Assembly (NCBI RefSeq): GCF_014647875.1
Contig: NZ_BMQA01000022.1
Span: forward strand, 1-64,000
DNA from: Streptomyces brasiliensis
Lineage (GTDB): Bacteria; Actinomycetota; Actinomycetes; Streptomycetales; Streptomycetaceae
DNA length: 64,000 nt
Direction: 5' to 3'
Under the pieces are notes generated by a model. The model worked only from the letters and a program-made list of their open reading frames with translations. It ran no database searches and had not been told where the DNA came from. Numbering within the stretch: position 1 is the first letter of the stretch; every line of letters begins with the position of its first letter. The position numbers were made by a program, and so were the translations under genes. Below, piece by piece: positions 51,408-61,403 of this stretch.

Positions 51408-51409
<2 letters not shown>
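51102..51409. promoter_or_regulatory. Cluster of ten GATC sites upstream of gbn
   Basis: GATC occurs at 51102, 51206, 51289, 51301, 51332, 51350, 51369, 51384, 51394 and 51406. About one site would be expected in 308 bp by chance. One of them (51206) is GATCAT, fitting the full Gbn consensus. The 345-bp gene-free gap 51063-51407 otherwise holds only the palindrome at 51263 and presumably the gbn promoter. Confidence 0.75.
51263..51299. promoter_or_regulatory. 37-bp near-perfect palindrome
   Basis: GACGGTCGA at the left end is matched by TCGACCGTC at the right, with CCCTT/AAGGG and a central TTGTCGACAA. Only minor mismatches break the symmetry. It lies 109 bp past the ABC-F stop and about 200 bp before gbn, so it may be a terminator or a protein-binding site. 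Confidence 0.6.
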
Positions 51410-53006
<1,597 letters not shown>

Positions 53007-53096
53007 GGACAGACTCCAGAGCGGGTTGGGTGGCGGGTGGGCGGCGAAGGACGTTCCCGCCGTCTATTGCGCGAGGAGAATGGCCATGAGCCAAGT

Positions 53097-53834
53097 CTAA
53101 CGGGGCGATGCAAGCGCTTTTGCTGGGTCCGGGTGTTCGATCTCCGCGCGCGGGACGCCGTTTCCGAGCGGTGCCCGGCCGGGGATAATCCGGCCCAGGT
53201 CGTCCACGGCGATGACCTGCGCGGTCCAGGATCCGGAGGCGCAGGGCTGGGCGACGAGCAGGGCCGCGCCGTGACGTACGGCACGTTCGGGGCGGAACGC
53301 GCAGCCTTCGCTCGCGGGCAGCAGCCAGCGCAGGTCCCCGTCGGCGGCGCGGTAGGCGGCGATGCGGCGCGGGGTGACGACGGCGAGCATGCCCCGGCCG
53401 AGGGGCCGCAGGACACCGGCCCCACCCCGGGCGCGCAGCCAGTCGGTGGCGTCGGGCAGGGCACGGTGCCAGCGGACGGTGCGGCCGTCGGTGCCGGTGA
53501 CGAGACCGTCGTCCCACAGCGCGATCGCGCTCCCGCGCGCGGGGAGGAAGGAAAGGGGCCTGCGCCCGTCGCGCGCGTAGCGCCACCGGGGTGCGCCGGC
53601 AGTCCGGTCGTACGCCTCGACGGCACCGCCACGCGTGCGGAGGGCTGGTGTGCCGGATCCGCCGGCGACGCGGACGGTCAGGCGGTCTCCGTAGGGCGCC
53701 GGTCTGATGTGGTGGGCTGCCGCCAGGAGAAGGGCCACGAGGAGCACGAGTGCCGGGGTGAGGCTCCTGGTCCGCGCGGCGGTGTCGCGGCGTCGCGCCA
53801 GTGGTGGCGCGTACTCGGGCAGTACGGCCACCAC
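53097..53834 (-). CDS. Membrane-anchored PQQ-like beta-propeller protein
   Basis: A 245-residue protein with an N-terminal helix (LTPALVLLVALLLAAAHHI) followed by repeated beta-propeller blades. VEAYDRTAGAPRWRYARDG, IAAYRAADGDLRWLLP and AQVIAVDDLGRIIPG are PQQ/WD-like units. The propeller looks incomplete. Start is one of two adjacent GTG codons. No partner gene suggests a function. Confidence 0.82.
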   Translation of the reverse strand: MVAVLPEYAPPLARRRDTAARTRSLTPALVLLVALLLAAAHHIRPAPYGDRLTVRVAGGSGTPALRTRGGAVEAYDRTAGAPRWRYARDGRRPLSFLPARGSAIALWDDGLVTGTDGRTVRWHRALPDATDWLRARGGAGVLRPLGRGMLAVVTPRRIAAYRAADGDLRWLLPASEGCAFRPERAVRHGAALLVAQPCASGSWTAQVIAVDDLGRIIPGRAPLGNGVPRAEIEHPDPAKALASPR

Positions 53835-54030
53835 GCCCCCTTCGGTGTTCGTCGCCCACGGAACAGGCGCCGAGCCTAGCCACGCTCGTGTGCCGGCGCC
53901 GGGCGGCGTGCGGTGACACGGCGGGTACGCGGCGGGTGCCGCCCGTTCGGCTCCTCGCCCGGCGACCGCCGGGGAGGTGCCGGGCGAGGATGACGCCAGG
54001 GGGACTCAGTCGGCAGAGAGCGGTGGCCCC

Positions 54031-54915
54031 ATGCAGTTCGACGACGACGCGAACCTGGACACCTCCGAGGTACAGGATGTGCGCGGAAGTCGGATTCCGG
54101 GCGGGAAGGCGACCATCGGCGGCGGCATCGGGGCGCTGATCGCCCTGCTGCTCGGGTTGTTCTTGGGCGTGAGTCCGGACCAGCTCGGGCTCTCCACGGG
54201 CGGCGAGTCCCCAGCGCCCTCGTCCCTCGCGCAGGTCCGGCAGAGCTGCCGCACCGGGGCGGACGCGAACGCCAAGGACGACTGCCGCATGGTGGCGGTG
54301 GTCAACAGCGTGCAGGACTTCTGGACGCAGGAGTTCCGGCGGCGCGGCAGGGCGTACACGCGGTCGCCGACCGTCTTCTTCGGCGGGCGGGTCGGCACGG
54401 CGTGCGGGGCGGCGACCTCGGCGGTGGGGCCCTTCTACTGCCCAGGCGACCGCAAGGTCTATCTGGACCTGGGCTTCTTCGACGACCTGCGGTCGAAGTT
54501 CGGCGCGAGCGGCGGGCCCTTCGCGCAGGCGTACGTGGTGGCGCACGAGTACGGGCACCACGTGCAGGATCTGATGGGCACGCTGGGTCGTTCGCAGGAC
54601 GGGCAGGCGGGTGCCAACAGCAACTCCGTGCGGGTGGAACTGCAGGCCGACTGCTACGCCGGGGTGTGGGCGCACCACGCCACGACGACGAAGGACCCGC
54701 AGACCGGACGGCCGCTGATCACCAGCCTCACGGCCGCCGACATCCAGGACGGTCTGGACGCGGCGGCGGCCGTGGGCGACGACCGCATCCAGGAGCGGTT
54801 CCAGGGGCGGGTGACGCCGGAGACCTGGACGCACGGGTCGGCGCAGCAGCGGCAGCAGTGGTTCTACCAGGGCTACCGGACCGGCGACATGGCGCAGTGC
54901 AACACGTTCCGGTGA
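54031..54915 (+). CDS. Neutral zinc metallopeptidase (YpfJ/KPN_02809 family)
   Basis: A 294-residue protein with the family start QFDDDANLDTSEVQDVRG, a membrane helix (GGGIGALIALLLGLFLGV), and the HExxH motif in VVAHEYGHHVQDLMGT. VRVELQADCYAGVWAHHA supplies a further likely zinc ligand. Predicted to be anchored with its catalytic part outside. ATG 54031 gives the conserved N-terminus; an upstream ATG in frame does not. Target unknown. Confidence 0.92.
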   Translation: MQFDDDANLDTSEVQDVRGSRIPGGKATIGGGIGALIALLLGLFLGVSPDQLGLSTGGESPAPSSLAQVRQSCRTGADANAKDDCRMVAVVNSVQDFWTQEFRRRGRAYTRSPTVFFGGRVGTACGAATSAVGPFYCPGDRKVYLDLGFFDDLRSKFGASGGPFAQAYVVAHEYGHHVQDLMGTLGRSQDGQAGANSNSVRVELQADCYAGVWAHHATTTKDPQTGRPLITSLTAADIQDGLDAAAAVGDDRIQERFQGRVTPETWTHGSAQQRQQWFYQGYRTGDMAQCNTFR

Positions 54916-55018
54916 GCGGCGGAGCACAGTCACGGCCCGTTGTCGGTGCCGGGTGCCAGACTGAGCGATGGGTCGGATCCGGGGGACGGGTCCGGCGGTC
55001 CACGAGGGAGTGATCGGC

Positions 55019-55432
55019 ATGGCAGGTACGGGCGGCGGGCGGCCGAGCATCTTTCCGACGCTGTTGTACGCCGACGCGAAGGCGGCGATCAGTCAGCTCA
55101 CGGAGGCCTTCGGATTCACTGAACTGTCGGTGTACGAGGGCCAGGACGGCTCGGTGCTGCACGCCGAGCTGGTGCAGGGCAACGGCGCGGTGATGCTCGG
55201 CTCCAAGGGCCGCGGCGGCGTCTTCGACGCGGCGATGAAGGACGCGGGCCCGGCGGGGGTGTACGTGGTGGTGGACGACGTGGACGCACACCACCAGCGG
55301 GCCGTCGACCACGGCGTGGAGATCCTGATGCCCCCGACGGACCAGGACTACGGCTCGCGGGACTACATGGCCCGGGACGCCGAGGGCAACATCTGGAGCT
55401 TCGGCACGTACGGCCCCGAGATAGGAGCCTGA
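55019..55432 (+). CDS. VOC (glyoxalase/bleomycin resistance) family protein
   Basis: A 137-residue vicinal-oxygen-chelate protein. PTLLYADAKAAISQLTEAFG then FTELSVYEGQDGSVLHAELV form the first beta-alpha-beta module. VYVVVDDVDAHHQRAVDHGV and DYGSRDYMARDAEGNIWSFG form the second, ending in the usual glutamate-containing strand. ATG 55019 follows GAGGGAG; a GTG 9 nt upstream is possible. Substrate unknown. Confidence 0.88.
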   Translation: MAGTGGGRPSIFPTLLYADAKAAISQLTEAFGFTELSVYEGQDGSVLHAELVQGNGAVMLGSKGRGGVFDAAMKDAGPAGVYVVVDDVDAHHQRAVDHGVEILMPPTDQDYGSRDYMARDAEGNIWSFGTYGPEIGA

Positions 55433-55441
55433 CCCCGGGGG

Positions 55442-56842
55442 CTATCCCCCGGTGTGCACCTGGAAGGCCGCGCGACGCACGGCCTTGGCCAGTGCCGGGT
55501 CCGGGTGGGCTGCGGCGAGGGCGACCAGGACCTGCACGGTGCGGGGGTGACCGACCGCGCGCACCTCCTCGAGCAGCTGCGGCACGGTCGGCTGTACCGC
55601 GGACTCCAGGTGCCGGACGAGCAGGGGTCCTTCACCGTGGTCGGTGACGGCGGCCGCCGTGTCCACCCACAGCCAGGTGGCCTCCTCCCGGGTGAGGATC
55701 TCGTGGGCGTCCTCGGGGTCGACACCGTCGTGCTCGGCCAGCCACAACAGCGCGTACGGCCGCAGGGTCGGCTCGTCCAGGACGGCGCGTACGTCGGGCT
55801 CGGCGGGGGCGCCGACGACGCGCAGCGCCTCGAAGGCCAGGCCGCGCAGCAGGGCGTCCTCGCCCCGGGCGGCGTCGACGAGTTCGGTGACGGCGCTGCC
55901 GACGGTGCGGGCGGCGAGCCAGGCGCGGTACTCGGCGCGGGCGGCGTTGGGGCGGAGCTGTGCGCAACCGCGGAGCATGTCCTCGGCCGACTGCTCGATG
56001 TTGCCGGCGGGGCTCTGCGCGGCGACGCAGATCTGCTCGAGCTTGACCCACACCGCCCAGCTGCCGAGCGGGGTGAGCGTGGCCTGACCGTCGCCGCAGG
56101 TGAGGGCGCCGACAGAGGCGAGGGCGTGCAGGGCCCAGTCGAGGAGGGGCGCGAGCGGGGTGTCGTCGTCGGGCTGCGGCTGCCGCAGAGGCTCGGGCTG
56201 GGGGCCGTAGGGGATCTCGCAGCGCTCGGTGCGCAGTTCGGTGACCCGCTGCTGGAGCAGGTCGAGAAGCTGCTCGACCGGGACGGGACCGGCGGAGAGC
56301 TGCAGGAAGGAGAGCACCTGGGGCATGGCCGAGACGACCTCGGCGACGGCGGCGGGCTCGTGCTCCGCGGGTTCCGGATGGGCGAGGGACCAGGCGTCGA
56401 ACAGGGCGACCCAGCCGCGCAGCACCGCGCTCTCGTCGCGGTCCCAGGCGCGCAGGCGCCAGCCGGGGCGGGCGATGTCGCCGTGCACCTCGACGAGGCC
56501 GGCGAGGCGGGCGATGTCCCAGTCCGCACGGACGTGAGCGACGGTCAGGCCGAGATCGAGGGCCGCGCGTTCGGCGGTCGCGTCGGAGAGGGTGGCTTTG
56601 CCGTCGTCGGTCGCGCCGTCACGGCCGGGGCCTAGGGCGGCGTCGGCCCAGTGGGCGACGCGCGCGGCGTCCGCGAGGCCGGAGCGCGCCATTCTGGCCA
56701 GTTCGGCGGGGGCGGGGGTGCCCTCCGGCGGCCGGGGTGCGGGGCGGCGCGAGCGCCGCTGGTTCATCGCTCGGGGGGCGGCGGCCAGGGGTCGCGGTCG
56801 GACGAGTCGGAGCCTGGAGTCGCGCGGGATACGGGACGTCAC
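55442..56842 (-). CDS. Conserved streptomycete hypothetical protein
   Basis: A 466-residue soluble, helix-rich protein (ADAARVAHWADAALGPGRDG; LGLTVAHVRADWDIARLAGL; VLSFLQLSAGPVPVEQLLDL). It may contain winged-helix and HEAT-like segments near the end (VPQLLEEVRAVGHPRTVQVL). No catalytic motif is visible. GTG 56842 has GGAAGA upstream; a later ATG (56767) has no RBS. The gene is convergent with the VOC gene. Function unknown. Confidence 0.8.
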   Translation of the reverse strand: MTSRIPRDSRLRLVRPRPLAAAPRAMNQRRSRRPAPRPPEGTPAPAELARMARSGLADAARVAHWADAALGPGRDGATDDGKATLSDATAERAALDLGLTVAHVRADWDIARLAGLVEVHGDIARPGWRLRAWDRDESAVLRGWVALFDAWSLAHPEPAEHEPAAVAEVVSAMPQVLSFLQLSAGPVPVEQLLDLLQQRVTELRTERCEIPYGPQPEPLRQPQPDDDTPLAPLLDWALHALASVGALTCGDGQATLTPLGSWAVWVKLEQICVAAQSPAGNIEQSAEDMLRGCAQLRPNAARAEYRAWLAARTVGSAVTELVDAARGEDALLRGLAFEALRVVGAPAEPDVRAVLDEPTLRPYALLWLAEHDGVDPEDAHEILTREEATWLWVDTAAAVTDHGEGPLLVRHLESAVQPTVPQLLEEVRAVGHPRTVQVLVALAAAHPDPALAKAVRRAAFQVHTGG

Positions 56843-56998
56843 GGGTGCAGTCTTCCGGTTGACGGTCCGAAAACCCAAACGGAATGTCACGGCGGGCGAC
56901 GGGGCTGGCCAACGCACGGGGTGCTGAGGGGGGCGAACAGGCCGGATCCGGCCAGCCGTACGGCCTTAAACGGAATGGATGGAACCGTTTACTGTCGG

Positions 56999-57016
56999 GG
57001 CCCGCCGCGGCGGGCC
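56999..57016. terminator. GC-rich palindrome after the hydrolase gene
   Basis: A perfect 18-bp palindrome, GGCCCGCCGCGGCGGGCC, ends 18 bp past the stop of the alpha/beta hydrolase. It may terminate that transcript. Confidence 0.5.
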
Positions 57017-57033
57017 GAGGCACGCCGGAGGTG

Positions 57034-58161
57034 TCACATGAGCGGGGTCAGGAAGCGGCGCAGCCGTTCCTCGTACTCCTCGGGGTCGGCGTTCCACATC
57101 GCCGCGTGCGGTGCGTCCGGCACGGTGTGCAGGGCGACCCGGTCCGGGCGGAGGGCGGCAAGACGGCGGGAGAGGTACCAGGGGGCGACCCTGTCGTCGG
57201 GGCCGTGGACGATCAGGGTGGGCACGTCGAGCAGCGAGGGGTCCGCGGACTCGGCGAGGCGTTCGGCCGGCAGTCCGGTGCGGCCCTGGGCGGCGCGCAC
57301 GGCCAGCGGCAGGACGGCCTCCGGGGTGTGGCGGGCCGCGGCGAGGGCGCGCAGCGTGGTCTCCCAGCTGAGCACCGGCGAGTCAAGGACGAGACCGGCG
57401 ACCCGGTCGCGCACGGCGGAGTGGGTGGCGGCGCGCAGGGCCATGGTGGCGCCGGTGGACCAGCCGAGCAGGACGACGCGGCGGGCGCCGTAGCGGACGG
57501 CGTAGCGGATCGCCGCGTCCAGGTCGCGCCACTCGGTCTCGCCGAGGTGGTTCAGGCCGTCGAGCGGGCGGGGTGCACCGAGGTCACCGCGGTAGGCGAG
57601 GGCGAGCACGGGCAGGCGCCTGCTGTGGAGGAACCCCATGACGTTCATGGCCTGCTCGCGGGTGGTGCCCAGGCCGTGCACGGCGATCACCCAGGTGTCC
57701 CGGTGGCCGGGCACGAACCAGGCGGGCAGGGGGCCCAGTTCGCCCGGCACGTCGATGTCGGCGTACTCGAGACCGAGGGCGGCGCCCGGGTTGCCGACGT
57801 GCACGTTCGGGGTGAGCCAGACCTTGTCGCCGGGTTCGAGGGTGCCGTGCGTGACGCGTTCCAGGCGGCGTACGGCGGTGTCGGCGGTATGCGAGGCGGA
57901 CTCCACGACCGGGCCCACCACCGCGTGCGAGCCGTTGCCGGCGAGGCCGTAGGTGCCGGGGCGCAGGGAGGCCAGGTCGCGGGTGAGGGTGATCCGGCCG
58001 GCGGCCGTGCCGTGCACGGTGAGCCGGGGTTCGGTGGGCAGGGGCCGTCCGGCGGGCGCCTTCAGCGCGGCGTCGCTGGCCATCCGCCCGGCGGCCACGC
58101 TCGCCGCGCCGGCTGCCAGGACCGCGGTGACGGCGGCGGCCGTCGCTGTGACAGTGCGCAC
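57034..58161 (-). CDS. Alpha/beta hydrolase with signal anchor
   Basis: A 375-residue secreted or anchored hydrolase. N-terminal signal (TATAAAVTAVLAAGAASVAA). The fold is shown by WVIAVHGLGTTREQAMNVMG (oxyanion region), GWSTGATMALRAA with the nucleophilic serine, TLIVHGPDDRVAPW with the aspartate, and PDAPHAAMW with the histidine. Resembles bacterial serine aminopeptidase S33/esterase types. GTG 58161 follows AGGA; the upstream extension is not conserved-looking. Confidence 0.88.
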   Translation of the reverse strand: MRTVTATAAAVTAVLAAGAASVAAGRMASDAALKAPAGRPLPTEPRLTVHGTAAGRITLTRDLASLRPGTYGLAGNGSHAVVGPVVESASHTADTAVRRLERVTHGTLEPGDKVWLTPNVHVGNPGAALGLEYADIDVPGELGPLPAWFVPGHRDTWVIAVHGLGTTREQAMNVMGFLHSRRLPVLALAYRGDLGAPRPLDGLNHLGETEWRDLDAAIRYAVRYGARRVVLLGWSTGATMALRAATHSAVRDRVAGLVLDSPVLSWETTLRALAAARHTPEAVLPLAVRAAQGRTGLPAERLAESADPSLLDVPTLIVHGPDDRVAPWYLSRRLAALRPDRVALHTVPDAPHAAMWNADPEEYEERLRRFLTPLM

Positions 58162-58356
58162 GGGTCCAGTGTCCTGGCGGACCCCGCGGTCGGCCAGCGG
58201 GAGGTGGGGGCGGGTGCACGTTTCGGCGTGCGGTGCGGATCGGGTGTGCGGGTGGTCCGGACGAGTTCGGCACCGTCGGAGACGTGCGTAGTGGCTCGGC
58301 ACCGTTGCGGCGGGCGGAGACAAAGGCGGCGTCATACAGGAAGGCGGCATGACACA

Positions 58357-58404
58357 AGTGGGGTGAGAGCAGGGCCTGGCAGTGGGGTGAAAGCAGGGCC
58401 CGGT
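58357..58404 (+). repeat. Tandem 24-bp direct repeat
   Basis: Units 58357-58380 and 58381-58404 both read AGTGGGGTGA-AGCAGGGCC-type sequence with three differences. They lie just past the 3' end of the class II aldolase gene, in the 249-bp gap before the hydrolase start. Confidence 0.7.
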
Positions 58405-58410
58405 CGCCTC

Positions 58411-59142
58411 CTACCCCCGCTGCCCGTACCCCCTCAACCGCTCCCCCGCCTCCCTCATCCGGGCTTCCGACAGGAGCGTCGGTGTCAGGTGGGGGGTCGA
58501 CGACGCCTTCAGCCATACCTGGCACATCCACTCCAATTGGGACATATGGTCATAGGCCTGGTCGAGGGTTGCGCCGTAGGTGATCGCACCGTGGTTCTGG
58601 AGGAGGCAGGCAGAGCGGTCGGCCAGGGCCCGGAGCATGTTCTCGGCCAACTCCGGCGTGCCGTATGTCGCATACGGGGCAACCCGGACCGGGCCGCCGA
58701 GCGCGGCGGCCATGTAGTGGATCGCCGGGAGTTCGGTGACGAGCGTCGAGACAGCCGTCGCGTGGACCGCGTGGGTGTGGACCACCGCACCGGCGGCCGT
58801 CGTTCGGTAGATCGCCAGATGCATGGGCAGTTCGCTGGTCGGGACCAGCGAACCGAGCACCTGACGGCCGTCGAGGTCCACCCCCGTCACGTCCCGCGGT
58901 GTCAGCCGGTCGTACGGCACGCCCGACGGCGTGACCAGCACGGTGTCCCCGACCCGCGCGGACACGTTGCCCGACGTGCCGACGACCAGCCCGTCCCGCA
59001 CCGTCCGGCGGGCCGTCTCGACGAGCGCCTCCCACGCCCGGACCTCCGCGCCGAACACACCCCTCCTCCCCGGCTCCGGTACACCCCGTGCACCCTCCCG
59101 GCCATCCCCCGCGTCCTGTTGGTCCCGCCGCTGTTCAGCCAT
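58411..59142 (-). CDS. Class II aldolase/adducin-family protein
   Basis: A 243-residue protein of the fuculose-phosphate aldolase fold. VVGTSGNVSARVGDTVLVTP binds the phosphate; PMHLAIYR supplies the glutamate region; VVHTHAVHATAVSTL and QNHGAITYG are the zinc-binding segments. The true substrate (for example fuculose-1-P, ribulose-5-P or a methylthio sugar) is not determined. Divergent from pitH2. Confidence 0.92.
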   Translation of the reverse strand: MAEQRRDQQDAGDGREGARGVPEPGRRGVFGAEVRAWEALVETARRTVRDGLVVGTSGNVSARVGDTVLVTPSGVPYDRLTPRDVTGVDLDGRQVLGSLVPTSELPMHLAIYRTTAAGAVVHTHAVHATAVSTLVTELPAIHYMAAALGGPVRVAPYATYGTPELAENMLRALADRSACLLQNHGAITYGATLDQAYDHMSQLEWMCQVWLKASSTPHLTPTLLSEARMREAGERLRGYGQRG

Positions 59143-59402
59143 GCCGCGATCCTGCCAGCCGGCGCTCGGACCGGTCGGCGGAGCGGGGCACTGTACGCGA
59201 GATCGCCGCCCGCGGGGTGGTCGTACCGGACGTTCCGGCAGTACGACAACGGCGGCCGCCTGCCGGGTGACCAGAATCTCTTCGGCGGTTCCTCGACCCG
59301 CCTCAAGACCTTCGCGCAGGACCGACGGTCAAGGGACGCCTGGGCCGCCATGCCGGAACGGACCAGCGACCTTCGATCGCCGCAACCGTGACGCCCACCT
59401 CA
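59143..59402. other. Upstream part of the aldolase-pitH2 gap, nothing evident
   Basis: The 329-bp divergent gap holds the PHO box at its right end. The rest has open frames without a credible start or RBS and no hairpin or repeat that I can support. Confidence 0.5.
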
Positions 59403-59443
59403 GTTCACCTTCCGTTCATCCAGGTTGCCTACGGTCAACCAGC
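59403..59443 (+). promoter_or_regulatory. PHO box (PhoP-binding direct repeats)
   Basis: Two contiguous 11-nt units, GTTCACCTTCC (59403-59413) and GTTCATCCAGG (59414-59424), fit the Streptomyces PHO box (G[G/T]TCAYYYR[G/C]G). GGTCAACCAGC at 59433-59443 is a third, differently spaced match. The box ends 29 bp before pitH2. Confidence 0.85.
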
Positions 59444-59471
59444 CAATGACTTCGAACGATTGCCTGGGTAA

Positions 59472-60707
59472 ATGGAAAACTTCTCGCTGATCCTCGCGAT
59501 TGTGGTGGTAACCGCACTCGCGTTCGATTTCACGAACGGTTTTCACGACACCGCCAACGCGATGGCCACGACCATCTCGACCGGCGCGCTCAAGCCCAAG
59601 GTCGCGGTGGCCATGTCCGCCACACTCAACCTTGTGGGAGCTTTCCTCTCCGTGGAGGTCGCCAACACGATCTCCAAAGGTCTCGTCGACGAGACCGGCA
59701 TCCGTCCCGAGGTCATCTTCGCGGCCCTGGTCGGCGCGATCCTCTGGAATCTGCTGACCTGGCTCGTGGGCCTGCCCTCCAGTTCCTCCCACGCCCTCAT
59801 GGGCGGTCTGATCGGCGCCACCATCGCCTCCGCCGGCACCGGCGCGGTCCACGGCGACGCGCTCGTCACCAAGGTCCTTCTCCCCGCGATCGCTGCCCCG
59901 CTCGTCGCGGGTCTGGCGGCGATGTTCGCGACCCGGTTCTCGTACTCCATCAGCAAGAACGCCGACGGCGAGGCGACCCGCAAGGGCTACCGCGCCGGCC
60001 AGATAGCCTCGGCCGGCCTGGTCTCCCTCGCGCACGGCACGAACGACGCCCAGAAGACGATGGGCATCATCACCCTCGCCCTGATCGCCGGAGGCGTCAT
60101 CGCCCCCGACTCGAACCCTCCCACCTGGGTGATCCTCTCCGCGGGTCTCGCGATCGCGCTCGGCACCTACATCGGCGGCTGGCGCATCATCCGCACGATG
60201 GGCAAGGGCCTGACCGACCTCCAGCCGCAGCAGGGCTTCGCCGCCCAGACCAGCGCGGCCACGGCCATCCTGGCCTCCTCCCACCTGGGCTTCTCCCTCT
60301 CCACCACGCACGTCGTCTCCGGCTCCGTGATGGGCGCCGGCCTCGGCCGCAAGGGCGGTGCGGTCCGCTGGTCCACGGCGACCCGCATGGTCGTCGCGTG
60401 GGCGCTGACCCTGCCGGCCGCCGCGCTGGTCGCCGCGCTCGCCGAGAGCGTGACGGACCTGGGCGACTGGGGCACCGCGGTCGTCGCCGTCCTTCTGGTC
60501 GCGGCCAGTGTCGCGATCTGGCGGATCTCCCGCCGCGAGGTCGTCGACCACAGCAACGTCAACGACGTGGAGCAGCCGACCGGTGTGGTGACCGCGGCCA
60601 TCGCCGCGGTGACGCCGCCCCCGGCCGGCACGGTGACCGAGGAGCTGACGGCCACGATCCCGGCCCCTGCCCCGGCTCCGGCCTCCGACTCGGCCCCCGC
60701 CGTCTGA
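59472..60707 (+). CDS. pitH2: Low-affinity inorganic phosphate transporter PitH2
   Basis: A 411-residue Pit-family phosphate:cation symporter with about ten helices. Signature repeats: FTNGFHDTANAMATTISTGA near the N-terminus and SLAHGTNDAQKTMGIITLAL in the second half. GLPSSSSHALMGGLIGATIA and LSTTHVVSGSVMGAGLG are duplicated helix motifs. The last 40 residues are Pro/Ala-rich. S. coelicolor SCO1845 (pitH2) is PhoP-dependent, and a PHO box is present here. Followed by a small membrane-protein gene. Confidence 0.95.
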   Translation: MENFSLILAIVVVTALAFDFTNGFHDTANAMATTISTGALKPKVAVAMSATLNLVGAFLSVEVANTISKGLVDETGIRPEVIFAALVGAILWNLLTWLVGLPSSSSHALMGGLIGATIASAGTGAVHGDALVTKVLLPAIAAPLVAGLAAMFATRFSYSISKNADGEATRKGYRAGQIASAGLVSLAHGTNDAQKTMGIITLALIAGGVIAPDSNPPTWVILSAGLAIALGTYIGGWRIIRTMGKGLTDLQPQQGFAAQTSAATAILASSHLGFSLSTTHVVSGSVMGAGLGRKGGAVRWSTATRMVVAWALTLPAAALVAALAESVTDLGDWGTAVVAVLLVAASVAIWRISRREVVDHSNVNDVEQPTGVVTAAIAAVTPPPAGTVTEELTATIPAPAPAPASDSAPAV

Positions 60708-60740
60708 GTCCGCCCACCCGGTAAGCGAAGGAGCATCAGC

Positions 60741-60968
60741 ATGAAGATCGACTGGGCGGCCATCGGATCCGTCTTCGGCGTCAGCCTCGTGGCCACCGTG
60801 GCCCTCGTCGCCGTGTTCACGCTCGGCGTGGCCGGTCTCTCCCGCCGCGAACGGGCCGCCGCGCAGGGCAACTCCGCGGCGCTCGCCGTGACCGGCGCGT
60901 ACGTCTGCTTCGCGGCGTGCGCGGCGGCGGTGGCCTACGGCATCTACTTGATCATGGCCAAGGCCTGA
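60741..60968 (+). CDS. Small membrane protein downstream of pitH2
   Basis: A 75-residue protein with two helices (AIGSVFGVSLVATVALVAVF; ALAVTGAYVCFAACAAAVAY). SRRERAAAQGN is the connecting loop. GAAGGAGC before ATG 60741 is a good RBS, and the gene is only 33 bp after pitH2, so they are co-transcribed. A terminator follows at 61035. Conserved neighbour of Pit in streptomycetes; function unknown. Confidence 0.85.
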   Translation: MKIDWAAIGSVFGVSLVATVALVAVFTLGVAGLSRRERAAAQGNSAALAVTGAYVCFAACAAAVAYGIYLIMAKA

Positions 60969-61034
60969 CGCCGCTCACGGCCAACGTTCGACCCTGGGCA
61001 GGGCCGTGGCCCTGCCGACCTCGGCGAACCGCGC

Positions 61035-61080
61035 AAGGCTCCTCCCCGACCGTCTCCGTTCCGGTTCGGGAAGGAGCCTT
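61035..61080 (+). terminator. Terminator after the pitH2 operon
   Basis: AAGGCTCCTCCCCGA (61035-61049) pairs with TCGGGAAGGAGCCTT (61066-61080), a 15-bp stem with one mismatch, followed by TCG. Confidence 0.8.
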
Positions 61081-61164
61081 TCGCATGCCGTCAGCCGGCG
61101 TGCGCGGCGCCGATATGAACCTCGGCACACTCTCCCCGCGCAGGTCAACAGCGAGTTGACGGCT

Positions 61165-61312
61165 CTTCCAGGGGCGTGGTGGACTTCCTGAGCCATGTAC
61201 GGCGGCAAGAGAGGAAGCCGGTGCGAATCCGGCGCGGTCCCGCCACTGTCACCGGGGAAGAACCCCCCGGGAGCCAGGAACTCTCACCGCCGGTCTCGTC
61301 GAACCAGGGCGT
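61165..61312 (+). ncRNA. Cobalamin (B12) riboswitch
   Basis: Contains the class hallmarks: GAAGCCGGTGCGAATCCGGC (61214-61233), CGGTCCCGCCACTGTCACCG and the B12 box region GAGCCAGGAACTC (61271-61283) with CACCGCCGG. These bind adenosylcobalamin and shut off expression of the downstream cob genes. Boundaries are approximate. GTGAG at the Shine-Dalgarno of the short leader ORF can pair with CTCAC at the end of the box, so control may be translational. Confidence 0.95.
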
Positions 61313-61339
61313 GGACACCCTGAGTGAGGACATATCGCC

Positions 61340-61399
61340 ATGCGCGGCTGCGGATTGAGGTACAGCACCAGGTCGCTTCCCGACCCCACGGCCGGCTGA
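61340..61399 (+). CDS. 19-codon leader ORF between riboswitch and cobD
   Basis: ATG 61340 to TGA 61397-61399 encodes MRGCGLRYSTRSLPDPTAG. GAGTGAGGA ends 9 nt before the ATG and is a fair RBS, whereas cobD itself, starting 4 nt after this stop, has none. The arrangement suggests translational coupling, so riboswitch control of this ORF would extend to cobD. Whether it is translated is unproven. Confidence 0.45.
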   Translation: MRGCGLRYSTRSLPDPTAG

Positions 61400-61403
61400 G
61401 CCG

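Noticed and set aside
56968..56990. AAACGG-N11-CCGTTT inverted repeat as an operator
   Set aside because: Arms are short and no promoter or regulator supports it; it may be chance.
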